The position numbers were made by a program, and so were the translations under genes. The notes under the pieces are model-generated. The model had not been told where the DNA came from, searched no databases, and saw only the letters and a list, made by a program, of their open reading frames with translations. A stretch of 64,000 nt of DNA, taken from contig FJOG01000024.1 in assembly GCA_900073065.1 (NCBI GenBank), positions 655,048-719,047 on the forward strand, read 5' to 3'. This stretch comes from Phialocephala subalpina (lineage: Eukaryota; Ascomycota; Leotiomycetes; Helotiales; Mollisiaceae). Of the stretch, positions 48,452 through 60,419 are shown one piece after another. Within the stretch, counting starts at the first letter, position 1. The number at the start of each line of letters is the position of its first letter.

Positions 48452-48890
48452 CCTTTTACATGGGTTTCTTGGCCGTGTGATTAATTTTTAAGTGAAGTGG
48501 GAGCGATTCAGGTCAGTTCTGGGGGAGCTGCAGAGGAGAGGAGAGTGGAGAAATGACAACGGTTTCGAACATGACAGCAAGATACAAAACTTAGTCACGG
48601 ACCGGGAATGCTTTAAGCAACATGAAGCCTTAGCTTTCATCGATCCTCATTCGAGCCACACGACGGGGCGAAGGATGAATCTTCAACAGGAGCACACTTC
48701 TGGCATATGGTTGGTCCTAGAATATGATGTGAGAATTGACAGTCGTTTCGTCTTACTGAAGACTTTGGAGGATGAAATGTTTCTTTATATACCCCACTAT
48801 GTCGAAGGTCGGGAGAAGAAGCTCTTGAGAAGACTTACATGCTATTGGCACTTGCCAAATCAAGAAAGAGCAGTGAATTACCAGTAGAGG
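48452..48890 (+). repeat. Distal half of array unit 4
   Basis: Subtracting the inserted element and one target duplication puts the AATGACA motif here (about 48551) at +229 from the unit 4 TATA box, exactly as in unit 3. A 131-codon frame (48492-48887) covers the stretch, but the sibling units do not keep an equivalent frame. Its segment near 48700 resembles the sequence at 41915-41985 of the next unit boundary. Confidence 0.6.
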
Positions 48891-49196
48891 GAATAGTGAC
48901 AAAATTGGGCTGCATTAATTACTCATCTAATATGCCATCAGAGAGCCGCCCACACACATTTTACATCGAGTGAATCCTCCCACTCTTCGAATCGTCAGAT
49001 CTCATCCCCCACTTCCTCCATTTTTGCCCCTCATTATCCAAGCCATATATATACACAACCCAACCTAACCCAACCCTCTCCCAGTCTCCTTCCCATCCCA
49101 CTTCATGTAATCAAACTAAAGAAAATATACATATGTCAAAAATCCACCAAACTCCGCCATCCCCCATTTCCATTGCCGACGCCTCTTTGCAATTCC

Positions 49197-51587
49197 CTAA
49201 ATCATAGTCGCAAACCTCTCTCGTCCTCTCTCCCCACCACCAACCAACGGACTCGGAACCGGACTCGCGACCTCAACAATCGGCGTAAAACCACCATAGT
49301 TATTATATCCACCTTGTTCCACACTCAGATTTCCATTCCCATTAGTCTTTAACGGCGGCGGCCGTCTAGCCCCAAAACTCCCACTCCGTCCTCTCGCTTT
49401 ATCCTCAAACGCTATCGCACGATCATGCACACTCGTCCTACTCCCCTGCCCCGGTCCCATCGGCACAGCTTGTCCTCCGTTGGCACCCATAGTAGATTGG
49501 CGATAATAACTATCGTAAAAATCTCCTATGCTGTTTTGACTAGCTTCACTTGGTGATCTACCTCTCGTTTGAGGGTGGGCAATGGAAAGGCGGTCTGGAT
49601 CTTGGATTTGGAAAGGATGGGTTCGTGCCGGGATGGGAGGTGCGAGGGAGGCGGATGTATTTGCTTGGTGTTGGAGGATTGGCTTTTGAGGAGAGGTTTC
49701 GAATCGCGAAAGTGAGCTAGTGGAGCTGGATACCGAGGAACTGGGTGAGTGGTTAGTCTGATTCGAGTTCGAGAAAGGACTTTCGCGTGGCTGGTCGAAA
49801 TCTACTGATCGTCCTTGGACTGAACCGCTGCGGTTGCGGCGGTGAGATGTAGGGTCGAAGTGTAATTGATCTCTTTCTCTGCTTCGACGATGGGAGCTGG
49901 CGGATTTGAAGGATTGGGAGGTACGGCTGTCGCGGACGGAGTCACGGGTTCGGCTTAGGCTGCGAGAGGAGGTGCGTTTGTGGGATGAGTTTGCGCGTTC
50001 TTTGATGGAGCGGCGGGCTTCGGAGGATTGGGAGCGTGTTCTTGCGTGGCGGTTGGGCATATCTTCCGTCTCGAGAATTGAGGTTCGGGTGCTGTACATG
50101 CTTGAAGCGGCTATACTGTGTATACGATTGTTCATTTTGGAGAACTGGAAATCGAGATCTTGGGGTTGTTGATGTTGTCTTTGGATTATAGAGACGCGCT
50201 GTTTGCTGACGACAGAGGCTCGGATGACAGCATTCTCTGAGGGTTGCCATTCTTGGTCCATCATGGAGTCTGGAAGAGTGGGCGATGGAAGTGGCCACTG
50301 GTTACTATCGCTAGCCATTGGTGCTTGTCTCGATTTATTGAGTATCGAGTCCCGGACTGGTGATGTTGGGCCCCATGCATTGTGATTGGGAGGAAACCTG
50401 TCAGGGTTGACGGCTGGTAATCTTGGTGCGAGATCATCCAGAGGAACAGGCGGTAATTGGAAAGTCTTCGAGAAATCATCTTTGGGACTGCGAACAGGTG
50501 CTTCTTCAGTATCAAACATTCCCTTCAAGGAAAGACGAGCAGGTCGAGGAGGCGCTGGCTGATGTGGGAAGGCAGAGAAGGTGGGAGACTCGACTTTCGG
50601 TGGCGCTTCCTTGGAGAATGTAGAAGCAGTTGGAGATTTCGCAAATGTCTCCTGACCCGAGAAAGTCGAAAGTGTAGGAGATTTCGCACGTCCCTGGTGA
50701 GCTGTGGGAGGAGGGACCAGAACTTCCGTGCTAACAATGGAAGCTGTTTCCGACTTGTAGCCACTGAAGTCTGGAAGAGGCACGCTCAATTCGGTCTTTC
50801 CAGAGTCGATAGGAAATTGCAATTTTGGCAAATAGGAAGTTGGTCTGGATGGTGTCGAGGGTCTGCTAAAGTGAACATCGAGTGGTGAGATCCAGGTGCT
50901 ACTCTTTTCCTCGTTGAATAGTGGAGAAGGAGCCCGAATTGACCTTGGTGATGGTGGTGGAGGTAAAAAGTTTCCGCCTACTCCGCCGACACTTGACATG
51001 TTGTGGGCCTGCTTTCCATGGATATTTGCAAGTGATGGCTGTAATCGAAGAGGCGAAGGCTTCTTTATCGTACTGGTCCCGGTAGGAAGAGAAGAGGTGC
51101 TCGAGTTCCTGTCCGCTAAGAAGTCGAAGGTACTGCTCCCAACTGAGGATGAATCGCTTCGAAGCTTGTTGACCTGACCCCAATCCACTACTTTTGCATC
51201 CGGTGCCAGCTTATACACCGATCCCGGAGAGCTTGGTCTGCTCGTTTGTGCAACACCACCAAAGTATCCATGTTCGAGTGCCCTCACACCGAAATAATCC
51301 CCTTCACCCATTTTCCTCTTTGCCACCAACTTTTCTCTATCCGAAGCTTTGGCTGCAGTCCCCTCGTCTGCCTTTTGCTGATTGGCCTTCAGTCTTACAA
51401 TCCATTAGTACAGCATAGAAACATCAGGCTCCAAGCATACCGTCTCTTGTTAATGTATAATTTAATGAGCCCAGCTCCAAAGGCAACGGCGACGAGACAC
51501 CCGAGGACGATGCTGCGAGAATGTCAGCTTGCTTTACCAGACACTTTAGAACTCCTACCCAAGCAGATAAGACAATTGCATCCCCAT
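49197..51587 (-). CDS. Single-pass Ser/Pro-rich membrane protein
   Basis: Exons 51587-51559, 51512-51441 and 51393-49197 close in frame to 765 residues. A very short N-terminus leads into one transmembrane helix (LLGIVLGCLVAVAFGAGLI), then a basic INKRRLKANQQK stop-transfer segment. The remaining 700 residues are predicted disordered, rich in Ser, Pro and Arg, with SPSP-type and RSRS-like clusters that suggest multisite phosphorylation or SR-type interactions. The second intron has a textbook TACTAAT branch point. Without the two small exons the long frame would lack its membrane anchor. A conserved-looking MGEGDYFGVRALEHGYFGG follows the anchor. No function is known to me. It sits between the two repeat clusters. 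Confidence 0.85.
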
Positions 51588-53900
51588 TATGAATTATTTA
51601 TTATAAAAATACTCAACGGTGGAAGGAGTGTCGAGACGTCGTGAGTCGAACCAGTCGACGGCTCCAAGCAACAATGCAAACTATGCAATGCAGAAACCCC
51701 CGCTAAAAACAACAGACCAGATGAGAATTGAGATTGCCGATTGAATGCCAATTTGGCTTTGAGCCAATTCTAGTTCTATATTCGAATGATCGTATGCCGC
51801 ACGGACACAGTTTGTGCTCCCGGTCAGGGTCGATCGTCTGCGTTTCGAAACGTCTTTTCGGGGTCGGATGTGATGTTTTTACGTCTCAAAAACGGTCGAG
51901 CGTATGGGACGATAGTCTATGCGAATCGCGTCTCGAGGTTCGTGAGGCGCTGTCGCTGTCTTCGCAGATGGAGGTGAGGTCCAGAGCGTTCAATTGAAAA
52001 CCGCCAGAGTCGCGTCCCAAACCCCCACTCGACTCGTCGAAAGAAATTTTGGATCGGTTGTCAATTCCAAGCTTGAATCGTAGATAGATACGTAGGATTG
52101 CTCGTCAAAACTACACTCAAGTCTTAATAAGTATGTTAGATTCGTTCGTTGCCCTTCCGTCATAAAGAATGGTGAAGGAGAGGACGTATCTCAAAAGATA
52201 CACAGTAATGAGTGGCAGAGAGTTGGAGATGATGAACAAGAACAATGATGAATTGGGAAAGTAGGAAGAAAATGCCTCTCCGTGGTCTCAACACGAGAGT
52301 GGAAACTAGACCAAGTGGGAGTAATAAGGAAATGATGACGCCGTCGATAATCAGCGCCTCGCACGAAATCATCCCGACCTGAAGCGCTGTATCCAGACGC
52401 ACTTGGCAGCCACAGAGGAAAGGGTGTCTCGCCGGTGGTGTGCAGACCGTGTGCATATTGACAGGCTGGATATACTCGAATTGGTGAAGTTGCAGCCACA
52501 CTGCATTAGAAGGTGGTAATGAGCTGCGGGTACGAGGTCGTTGTAGCGGCGCTAAGGCCAAACTGGGCAGGGACGGTCTTTCCACCCTGCACGCCTTCTA
52601 ATCAAAGAGGTCTGTATGTCCGAAAGGTGGCATGGAACATTTGGTCCGTCCCGCGATCTTTGAGCCTTGCGAGGATCCTGTTGCTCGTGTTCACTCAAGT
52701 GGGACGAGGGCCTAGAAGATGGTGCGGGGTTGAAACGTCTGACTCGGGGCTCGTCGAGGTCCTCACGATGCAACCGCAGGACTGAACCATCTCATGATGG
52801 TCATGAATCGGCCAGAAACTTGTCATGTAGAAAGTCGATGGCACAGATGTTGTCGATGCGATTTGTAGGATGTCAGAAGCAGATTGAAAATAACCGTGGG
52901 AAAAGAAGCTCAAGGTTCACATGCAAGCGAGACGCCCGAGAAGGGCGCTAAAATCAGGAACAGGCTTAGCGCTTCCAAATCCGTCCCATTGGAAGGCCCA
53001 AGCTTAATGAGGATTTCCCCCCTGGGGATCCCCCCAAACCTTCGTCACGAGATCTACAAATGGTTCCACCAGGCGCGAAGTTATTTTCAACATTCCATTC
53101 TCTCTTGAGCTCTTCTGCTTGAGTTCAGTGCTGCATAATCCACGTGTTGTTTTCTTCTAAGTTGTTCTTCAAGTTCTGTATTTGCAGCTGTTTCGACGTC
53201 CTGGGTCAAGTGTCTTTGGACGTGTCGTGATCATTTACACAAGTTTCGGTCAATATTCATGGTTCTCGATCCTGCCAAGGATCCGCCTTTATGAATCCTG
53301 CTAATGCAAGCTTGTGCAATTATACTTCAGTAATTTTTCATCTCAGCTGTGAAATTATCGTCACATCGCGTTCACGTCGAACTCTAGCTGTGGTCTTGGT
53401 GCATCTAGACCTCGGCGTGCGTATCGATACGGAGCTGAGGTTCTCATTAGCATGAGGGGCTGTTATCATTTGCTATCGATAGTAACCGAACAAAATGTGG
53501 AAGGTCCAGCGAGGCTAGCGGCTGCCTGAACAGGCTGAACGAAGGCACATATTTAAGGTCGAAGTCGGGTTTCAATACTGCAGCCGCAACTTCCCACGAA
53601 GTCGAGACGATCGGAATGACCGATGTCAAGCGTTCCAACCCTTCACACGAGTCCAGGGCATCACGGCATGCTATACCATATCTTCACCCTTCTTTGAAGC
53701 CGTGAGGTTGACTTGCTTCATATTCAAAACTTGCGAGATCAACTCGCTGCCAAACTCGATTTTATAACTGATGTTGCAAGAATGATAAAACAATTCAATC
53801 AAGCTCAATTAAGTGCGAGAGTGGACCATGTGTTCGCGCTCCATCTACCATTGCCGCGCAATTATCCTCGGACGAGCCTGCGAGCCTATCCGTAGTTTTG
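51588..53900. other. Intergenic, no supported gene
   Basis: A minus-strand frame at 52160-52585 (141 codons) contains a hydrophobic stretch but no family signature. No splice chain was identified. Confidence 0.4.
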
Positions 53901-54107
53901 GTTGGCCATCTCTCCAATGAACTCAACGCTTTTAGCACGTACAGGCAGTTTACTGTTCTTCGAGCATGTTGAGAGTATTTATACCTCAAAACTACTCTCG
54001 AGATTGGGTTTCGGACCGAAACCAGTTTCCATTCACTCGTTAAATCATAGCACGCCCGCGATGTTGTATCACATGTCAAGTTCCTGCTCTGTGTCTATTT
54101 GTCCGCG

Positions 54108-54115
54108 TATAAATA
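54108..54115 (+). promoter_or_regulatory. TATA box in repeat cluster 2
   Basis: GCGTATAAATACTT context; an ATG follows 68 nt later. Confidence 0.4.
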
Positions 54116-55734
54116 CTTACCTCCCTCCTAACGAGCGCACTTAAGAGATCAAACAAATATCGTGGAGCAGCACGCATGGTGTTGCCATGTACGTTGGAAG
54201 CCTTCTCAGGTAGCCCAACAGGAATGATCGATCATCTCCCGCACAGCGTCATTCATGCTGCCCAAAGCCATGGTGAGCCGACCACGTCTTCCGTACATCC
54301 CAAAATCGCTATCAATTGATTTTCCGCTGTCAATTGCACAAGCCCAACCCTCTCATATCACCCCAATCGGGTACGGAAGTGGGAACTCGAGGGCGAGCCA
54401 CATTTTGGTCGTCGGTGGGACAACCCTTCTTCCACGAGATAGGACGACAAAGATCGAAACGAAAGGTGTGTTATCGAGCTCTCGGGCTCAGAGTTGAAAG
54501 CCTTTATAGGCGAGCAGGTCTTTAGAATGAGGTTCGCTTCCTTTCCTGACGGCTGCGGGACCCGAAACTGCAGGTGAGGTTAACTGTTTTTCTTTCTGTT
54601 CCTGTTTCAGGGTCTGGGTGGTATATATACGTCTTTACTTTCCACTACTTCCAGCCCAGCCATCGGAAAGTTGAGACAGATACAGAATCAGGTGGTACGG
54701 AAGCATGCTCACTGGGTTAGGAACCCCGTCATCCAGGAAATAGCGCATAACCTTCTGGCTTCCGTTTTTGAGAACTTGAGTAGGCACACCGTATGCCAAG
54801 GTTGGGTCTACACCTGCCGAGTCAAGTCGTTGTCACTCTCTACTTTGCTGTCGAGTTCCCGAGCCTTTCACCTCCACGTCGATGAACGAGGGAGAACACT
54901 CTCAGACGGGAATTTGCTTCTCGTCGCGTGGTTGTATCAACCTGCTCTGGATAAATCTCTGGCGGCAGCTTCATCGACCCGAAGACCTGGTCTTCCCGCT
55001 CGTCATTTTGTGTTGTTGAGCAAGAACAAAAGTTGACTGGAGCAGCTTGACTGCAGAGCTAAGAGATTTTATAGCTCCATATCATGATGACAATTTGTCT
55101 CGCGTCATTGAGTTAGAACCTAAAGTTCTGCCTGACCTTGATGCTCTTGCCATTTCCTACTCTACATTCACCTATACATACCCTTTGTGTTCGCGAAGAA
55201 CATTTCCCACCATCCATATCAGGCACTACAGGGAAAGCAAGGCGGCTTGACAGGCTTGCCTTGTTCATTTGATTTCTCCCTTTGCCAGCCTATCAAGGGC
55301 GATTTATTTTCTTCCTGGTAGTGTGTTGATGCTCTCCGCCAAGGAGGGCTGGTCCCTGATTTGATACCTTCAGAGTTCGCAAGCCGTTGTCATTTCTGGG
55401 TCGTTGTCAATCCGAGGACTTTTTACTTCGGAGAATGAAGCACAAGTCATCCTCAAATGGCTACATTGGGGAGGCTGCAGGCGCTTCATCCTCTGAGAGA
55501 CTCGGGAGGGCTTCAACGCTGGGATACGGGGATTGCTCGGGCAATCGAGAGTCGCCAGGGACAAGCGGGAAGGTCTTTAGGCACACTTCTTGCGTTCATA
55601 TTGTTCCTTACATGCGCTGTGAGCTTTAATAGGGAGAAGATGGCTTCTTCCGATTCGATTGTCTCGTTCAACTCATTGCACATTCGGGTTTCGTTACATG
55701 CCCTAGTTTCAATTCCTGTCCTCTTCCATATCAA

Positions 55735-56290
55735 ACGTATAAATATCTGCTTCCTTCCACTAAGGCATCATCACCAGCCGCTCAAGTTCTCTTTCTCCAA
55801 CACTGTATGGAACCACCTGTTACAAATTAGTTCACAAAATCAAGCGATATATCTCGTGATTCGTGAAGTCAACTGTCAGTTGCTGGTCACGTGTAGTGGT
55901 GCCATGCTCTCTTTCCATATGTAGTATAGCTCAGGGGTAATCTCACAGACCCTTATATCCTCATTCTCCTCCCTAGCTAGCTCTACAGACTGAACAATAC
56001 GATTATTTACCCACAGACAGATGCCCAGACACTCGTAGCATCTCATATCAACATGGCATGTTTTAATTTCTCATGCCACAACGTAGACAGAAGCCCGTCG
56101 TCGAAAGATGCTCGCTGTTTGTATGCAGCTTTCAAAGAGTTGTTGTCATTGCTGTCATTGGATTCAGTCCTCAAATCCTCTGCCCACTAGTCGAGGTGAA
56201 GTCTAGAGTAGTTATCGCCAGTATGAAGCGTCTTCTAGTCTCAAGCGTGGACCGTCTTGCTCTAGACTCTCGAACAAAAGTGTGAACCTT
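55735..56290 (+). repeat. Repeat copy with less RIP (pair 1a)
   Basis: It shares ordered blocks with 56505-56865, including AAGTTCTCT, TATGGAACCACCT, AATCAAG and AGATGCTCGCTG. It contains about 190 bp more than its partner between the second and third blocks. Confidence 0.7.
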
Positions 56291-56504
56291 TTCTCCACAT
56301 GAACTTTCGGAAGTCCTGATCGACGCCTTAGTGGCCTGCGAATTCTTCATGAGGTATAAACGTGGAAGCTGAATACTCAATGCTTTCAAAGGAACCCTTC
56401 CCCTTAATCAATTGATGGAGTTCATACTTCGCAAACTCATCCAATTCGTACCTGACGCATGCTAGTTTTACGAGGTGCTAGTTTCCTCGAGGTGGCCATA
56501 GATG

Positions 56505-56865
56505 CAGGATGAATATATGTTCTTTCCATCAAGGCATTACATCAGCCGCCCAAGTTCTCTACCTCTAACACTATATGGAACCACCTATTATATATTAGTC
56601 CACGAAATCAAGTAATATATTTCGTGAAGTTAATATAGTATATTTAATTTCTTATAGTACAACGTAAATAAGAGCCCGACGTCACAAGATGCTCGCTGCC
56701 CATATACAGCATGTAAAAGATGCGTTGTTATTATTATCTTTACAAATTGCTATTAGATTCCATTTCTTGTATTCTAGTCAAAAACAAATTTGGAGTAGTT
56801 ATTGCCAATTCCTAACCTCGAGTATAAGTCGTTTTGTTCCAAGTCTTGAACGAGAATATGAGCCC
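56505..56865 (+). repeat. Repeat copy with more RIP (pair 1b)
   Basis: Partner of 55735-56290. Most differences are C-to-T or G-to-A in this copy, e.g. GCGATATATCTCG becomes GTAATATATTTCG. Confidence 0.7.
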
Positions 56866-57195
56866 TTTCTTTGCTTATGGATATGGAAGTTGGATCCTTA
56901 TTGGGTATTCAGGAACTCTCCCTATTCATCAGTTCTGGATAATGGAAATCGCATCCGCAAGCACTTTAAATATCTCTTCGGCAGTGGACTTCTTAGGCAA
57001 GGATACACATCAACACATCACGGTTTCTAACGAGTAAATGCACGAGCGTATAGGAATCTCAGCATTTCCGTCAAAGTTCTTTCAGAAATCACTTTACATG
57101 CTCCCCAGTCTGGGACGTTCACAGCCGATTGAAGAGATAAACTCACGACACAAACTCTTTTTTACGAGGTATTAGTTTTGGTCGTGGATACGAGG

Positions 57196-57203
57196 TATAA
57201 ATA
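57196..57203 (+). promoter_or_regulatory. TATA box in repeat cluster 2 (pair 2a)
   Basis: GAGGTATAAATACGTTC context; an ATG follows 88 nt later. Unit aligned with 57828. Confidence 0.45.
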
Positions 57204-57827
57204 CGTTCCTTCGATTTGGCTTCAGGTTCAGCAAGTCAGTAATCAAGAAATTGCCGACATTACCTTGCCATAGTCGACGAGCCATGGAGGGAGCTCTACC
57301 AAAACCTTGTCAACGCTTGTTTTGCAGTTCATACGATCTGCCGGGGAGCAAGCGTATTCAATGTAACAGGCAAGATACACCCCTCAATGCCTGTCTAATA
57401 CAAGTAGTTGTCAGTATCCCTCTTGCTGTCAACTTCAAAGGAAAATTGCAACTGGATTATCGATTATAAGAAGGTGCAAAGTAGGAGTCTCCCAAACAAT
57501 GCGTGTCCCGCGGGCTCTCCATTCTCAGATGTATTTGCTCAGGACTTATCAACAAGTAAATGTACCATCTGGAGGCTGGACATCGAGCATAACGATGCTT
57601 ATTTGTTAGAAGCTGGTGACCTCTGTAGCTAGTAGAGAGGCGTATGTAAATAGCAGTATCATAACAGAAGGAATCATAAAGCAATTCATTACTATACCTC
57701 AACGTTTTGATTTCATATTCTTCTGCTCTCCTACTCTTGCTTAATTCATTCCTTGACTGCTTTCGCAAGAGCTGCATTTCCGACTTTCTCGATGCCATGG
57801 GGCTTCAGTATATAGTGTATAAAGGTG

Positions 57828-57835
57828 TATAAATA
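57828..57835 (+). promoter_or_regulatory. TATA box in repeat cluster 2 (pair 2b)
   Basis: GGTGTATAAATACGTTC context; an ATG follows 86 nt later. This copy is more AT-rich than the one at 57196. Confidence 0.45.
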
Positions 57836-58120
57836 CGTTCTCCTTTAATTGGGTTTATGTGTAATAAACCAAACTATTAAGAAATACCCGACAATATCTC
57901 GCAATAGCAGGTCATGAAAGGAAACACAGTAATATATGGTAAATATATGTCTACAGGCCGATTCCCTCAAGTAAAAAGTGAGTAAGCCTAATGCAGAACA
58001 TTCATGGTCGCAAACTGAAGCAAATTACTATCGACTACTTTTTGCTGTCAAGTCTCTTTGCCTATCGGTTGGGGAGAACCAAGGAGCAATAGTCTCTTAG
58101 ACGATTTTTTACTTTTTTAG

Positions 58121-59076
58121 TGGGCTTAATATATATTCACGAGCTTATTATTATCGTTTCACAAAGACCAGACATTGTCTCCCATGCTCTTGGCCACATT
58201 ATTCGAACTTGGAAGATCGCGCCTCCACAGTAATATTAGCCAGTTGGTGAAGGTTCAGGGTCGAAAGAGGAGAGCGTTTAAACAAAAGTCTTGGAGTCTC
58301 AGAACACGATAAGTCACGAAAGCAATGTTGTCGAGCAGAGATGGGAGCAGAAATGGAACAAAGACGGCTCAGCCTGTGCCTATTAGGATTGTTGCCGAAC
58401 CTGGGTCGGGGCCTGCTAGCGGAGCTACTAGTACTGGGAGAATACGGTATCTCATCGGAGGGAGAGAAGCCGGCGTGGGTCAGGAAGAACACGAAATACG
58501 AATGATCAAGGCGGTGATGTAGGAGAAGACGAACTCAAGCGAGCCTTGCGAGATTAGGTGGCGGCAGCATACAGAGGTAACTGCAAGAGACTTTTGTTTC
58601 TTGTCGTTCAACCCAACGGCAATGAGAAATGGCAGATTGGAAATAAATACATGGCTGTGATATCGATGCAGCATGAAGTACTGAGACCCAGATAAGATTC
58701 TTTAGGTTAGGTGCAGTGTGATACTCGGCTCCCGAATTGAAAAAAAAGGGGTGGGGGCTCGCCTAATCAGAGGTTGGCGTGCTTCCAACACGGTATTCTG
58801 ATTTGAGCAGCAGACCACCTGTCCTTGGAAAGCAGATTACTATCGAATGGGCAGAGCGCCCATCGCGATGTGGAAGAGCGTAAAATCTGAAGCAAAGTAT
58901 GGAGGGCCAGGATTTAAACTAAAGTGGTTGCATTCGAAGTTGCCTCGTTTAACTTAGACTGACGCGCAGAAACGTGACCGCGTTTCCCAGGTGATAGAGA
59001 CGCGTCCAGTCCTATTTATTATTATCAACACTCGAAATCAGTCCTTTCGTGTTTGTTGAATCTTCAAGGTCACGCT
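58121..59076. other. Intergenic spacer
   Basis: A 65-codon frame at 58325-58522 is the only notable one and has no recognised domain. Confidence 0.35.
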
Positions 59077-60419
59077 ATGTCGAGCCTCCTGAGCGGCCTT
59101 GCGGAAGTGCAATTGCACCGGCAAGCCGCCATCAATCGTTCTTCAAGACAGCCCCTCCCCACCATCGATATCTGTGGCGTTCCTTTCTCCTTCGACTCAG
59201 ATATCAAGGCTTGGGGTTATGCCTTCGAACACGACTTGAATTACGATGATGATGAGCCAATTGAATATTAGAAAGCACAGCTCGCACCCAGAGGCTTTCA
59301 TCTCGAGGTAGCGACATCAACGCCCTGAAAGCACGCCTTGAACATGCGAATATAAACGTTAAAGACGCTAATGTCTTCAACGAATACATGGAAGCAATGC
59401 AGAAGATTACGCAACGGAAGAAACGAAAGGCAAATGAACGTTTGGAAGATAACCGACCCGCACCCGCAGCAAGGGCTGCCCCAGCAGCACGCCCAATTGC
59501 TGTTGCTAGACCTCCCACTTCTGTCACTACTCGCCCGGTAGGCTTCGTCATCAATCGTAGATTGGCAGAAACAGATCCCACGGCATTCCTAATAGGAGCC
59601 TTCTTCAACGACGAGGGGAACGATGCCGGATATCCGCCGATTGCATTGGACCGATTGATCGGTGCCAATCGAAGCCATCTACACCAAGCTGTGAGTTCCC
59701 TTAGGCTATTCCATTAGACATCAATCAACAATGTGATGGTTCTTGGGTCCGGAAGAAATAGACTGGGGCAGCAGAGTTTGAATGAGCTCAATGTGGGAAA
59801 CAATTCGATCCTCAACCCTCCTGTGCCGGATGTAAGATTACAAGCGCATGACGATGACGATGACGAAGCAGAGGAAGAGGAGGATGAGCAGGAGGATGAG
59901 GACGAGTACGAATGGGACATTACAGGACATTTGGAAATAAGGTGCGCAGGAATGGCAGGATGTTTTGGCCAATATTCCCCCTACACCATGACGATCTATA
60001 CAATTCTACGTCGCGTTGGGAAGGAAACATATGGCGAGTTCGACCTTGGCGAGTACAAAGGGGTTCTCAGATTTCGACTCGACGTGAACTCAATCGACTT
60101 GGGAACGGCTATTACGATGATACCGACGAACTCTGCTTGATGCAGATGACAATGTCTCTGCCGATGATCCTGAGAGAAAAAGGACAACGGCGAGCAGATC
60201 ATTCAGCTGGGATCCGAGGACTATTTGTACAAGATGGCTTTTTCACAAGGTGGCAGGAAGATGAGTGGGACGTGGGGCCACCGTGACGCTGATCCTGGTG
60301 ATGTCACCCTTACTGGCAGAAAGATCTCCGACATTGGGAATACCTATTATCCCCCTGAATATCAAAAGCCAGTGGGACAATCTCGACCAGGCCGCATGCG
60401 ACAGGGCGAACCGGGATAG
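59077..60419 (+). pseudogene. Broken gene for a conserved fungal protein of unknown function
   Basis: Open stretches in changing frames follow one another in a sensible order. The first, from ATG 59077, starts MSSLLSGLAEV and ends after DDDEPIEY at TAG 59269. A one-base change just before it would join the frame that continues to DINALKARLEHANINVKD and a Lys/Arg-rich helix. A plausible intron 59691-59771 (GTGAGT donor) leads to an acidic tract and then TGHLEI...GQYSPYTMTIY. The end, in yet another frame, reads IIQLGSEDYLYKMAFSQGG...MSGTWG. It resembles a C-terminal module seen in uncharacterised ascomycete proteins (IQLGSDE...LSGT). At least three frame breaks are needed, so it is probably a pseudogene. 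Unrecognised introns or sequence errors could explain some of them. Confidence 0.5.

Larger units (their letters stand above)
53901..58120 (+). repeat. Second cluster of degenerate TATA-bearing repeats
   Basis: TATA boxes in the context G-TATAAATA lie at 54108, 55738, 57196 and 57828, with a TATATATA variant at 54622 and one on the opposite strand near 53980. A TGCTGTCAA-like motif recurs 213-225 bp after the boxes at 54108, 54622, 57196 and 57828. Copies at 55738/56510 and at 57196/57828 are clearly alignable pairs. Decay is stronger than in the first array. No convincing protein is shared. Confidence 0.55.

Noticed and set aside
48492..48887. A 131-codon frame downstream of the retrotransposon as a protein gene
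   Set aside because: It lies within array unit 4 and the sibling units do not preserve the frame, so coding is unlikely.
52160..52585. A 141-codon minus-strand frame with a hydrophobic stretch
   Set aside because: There is no family signature, no signal peptide at the start and no splice partners; composition resembles reverse-strand chance frames.
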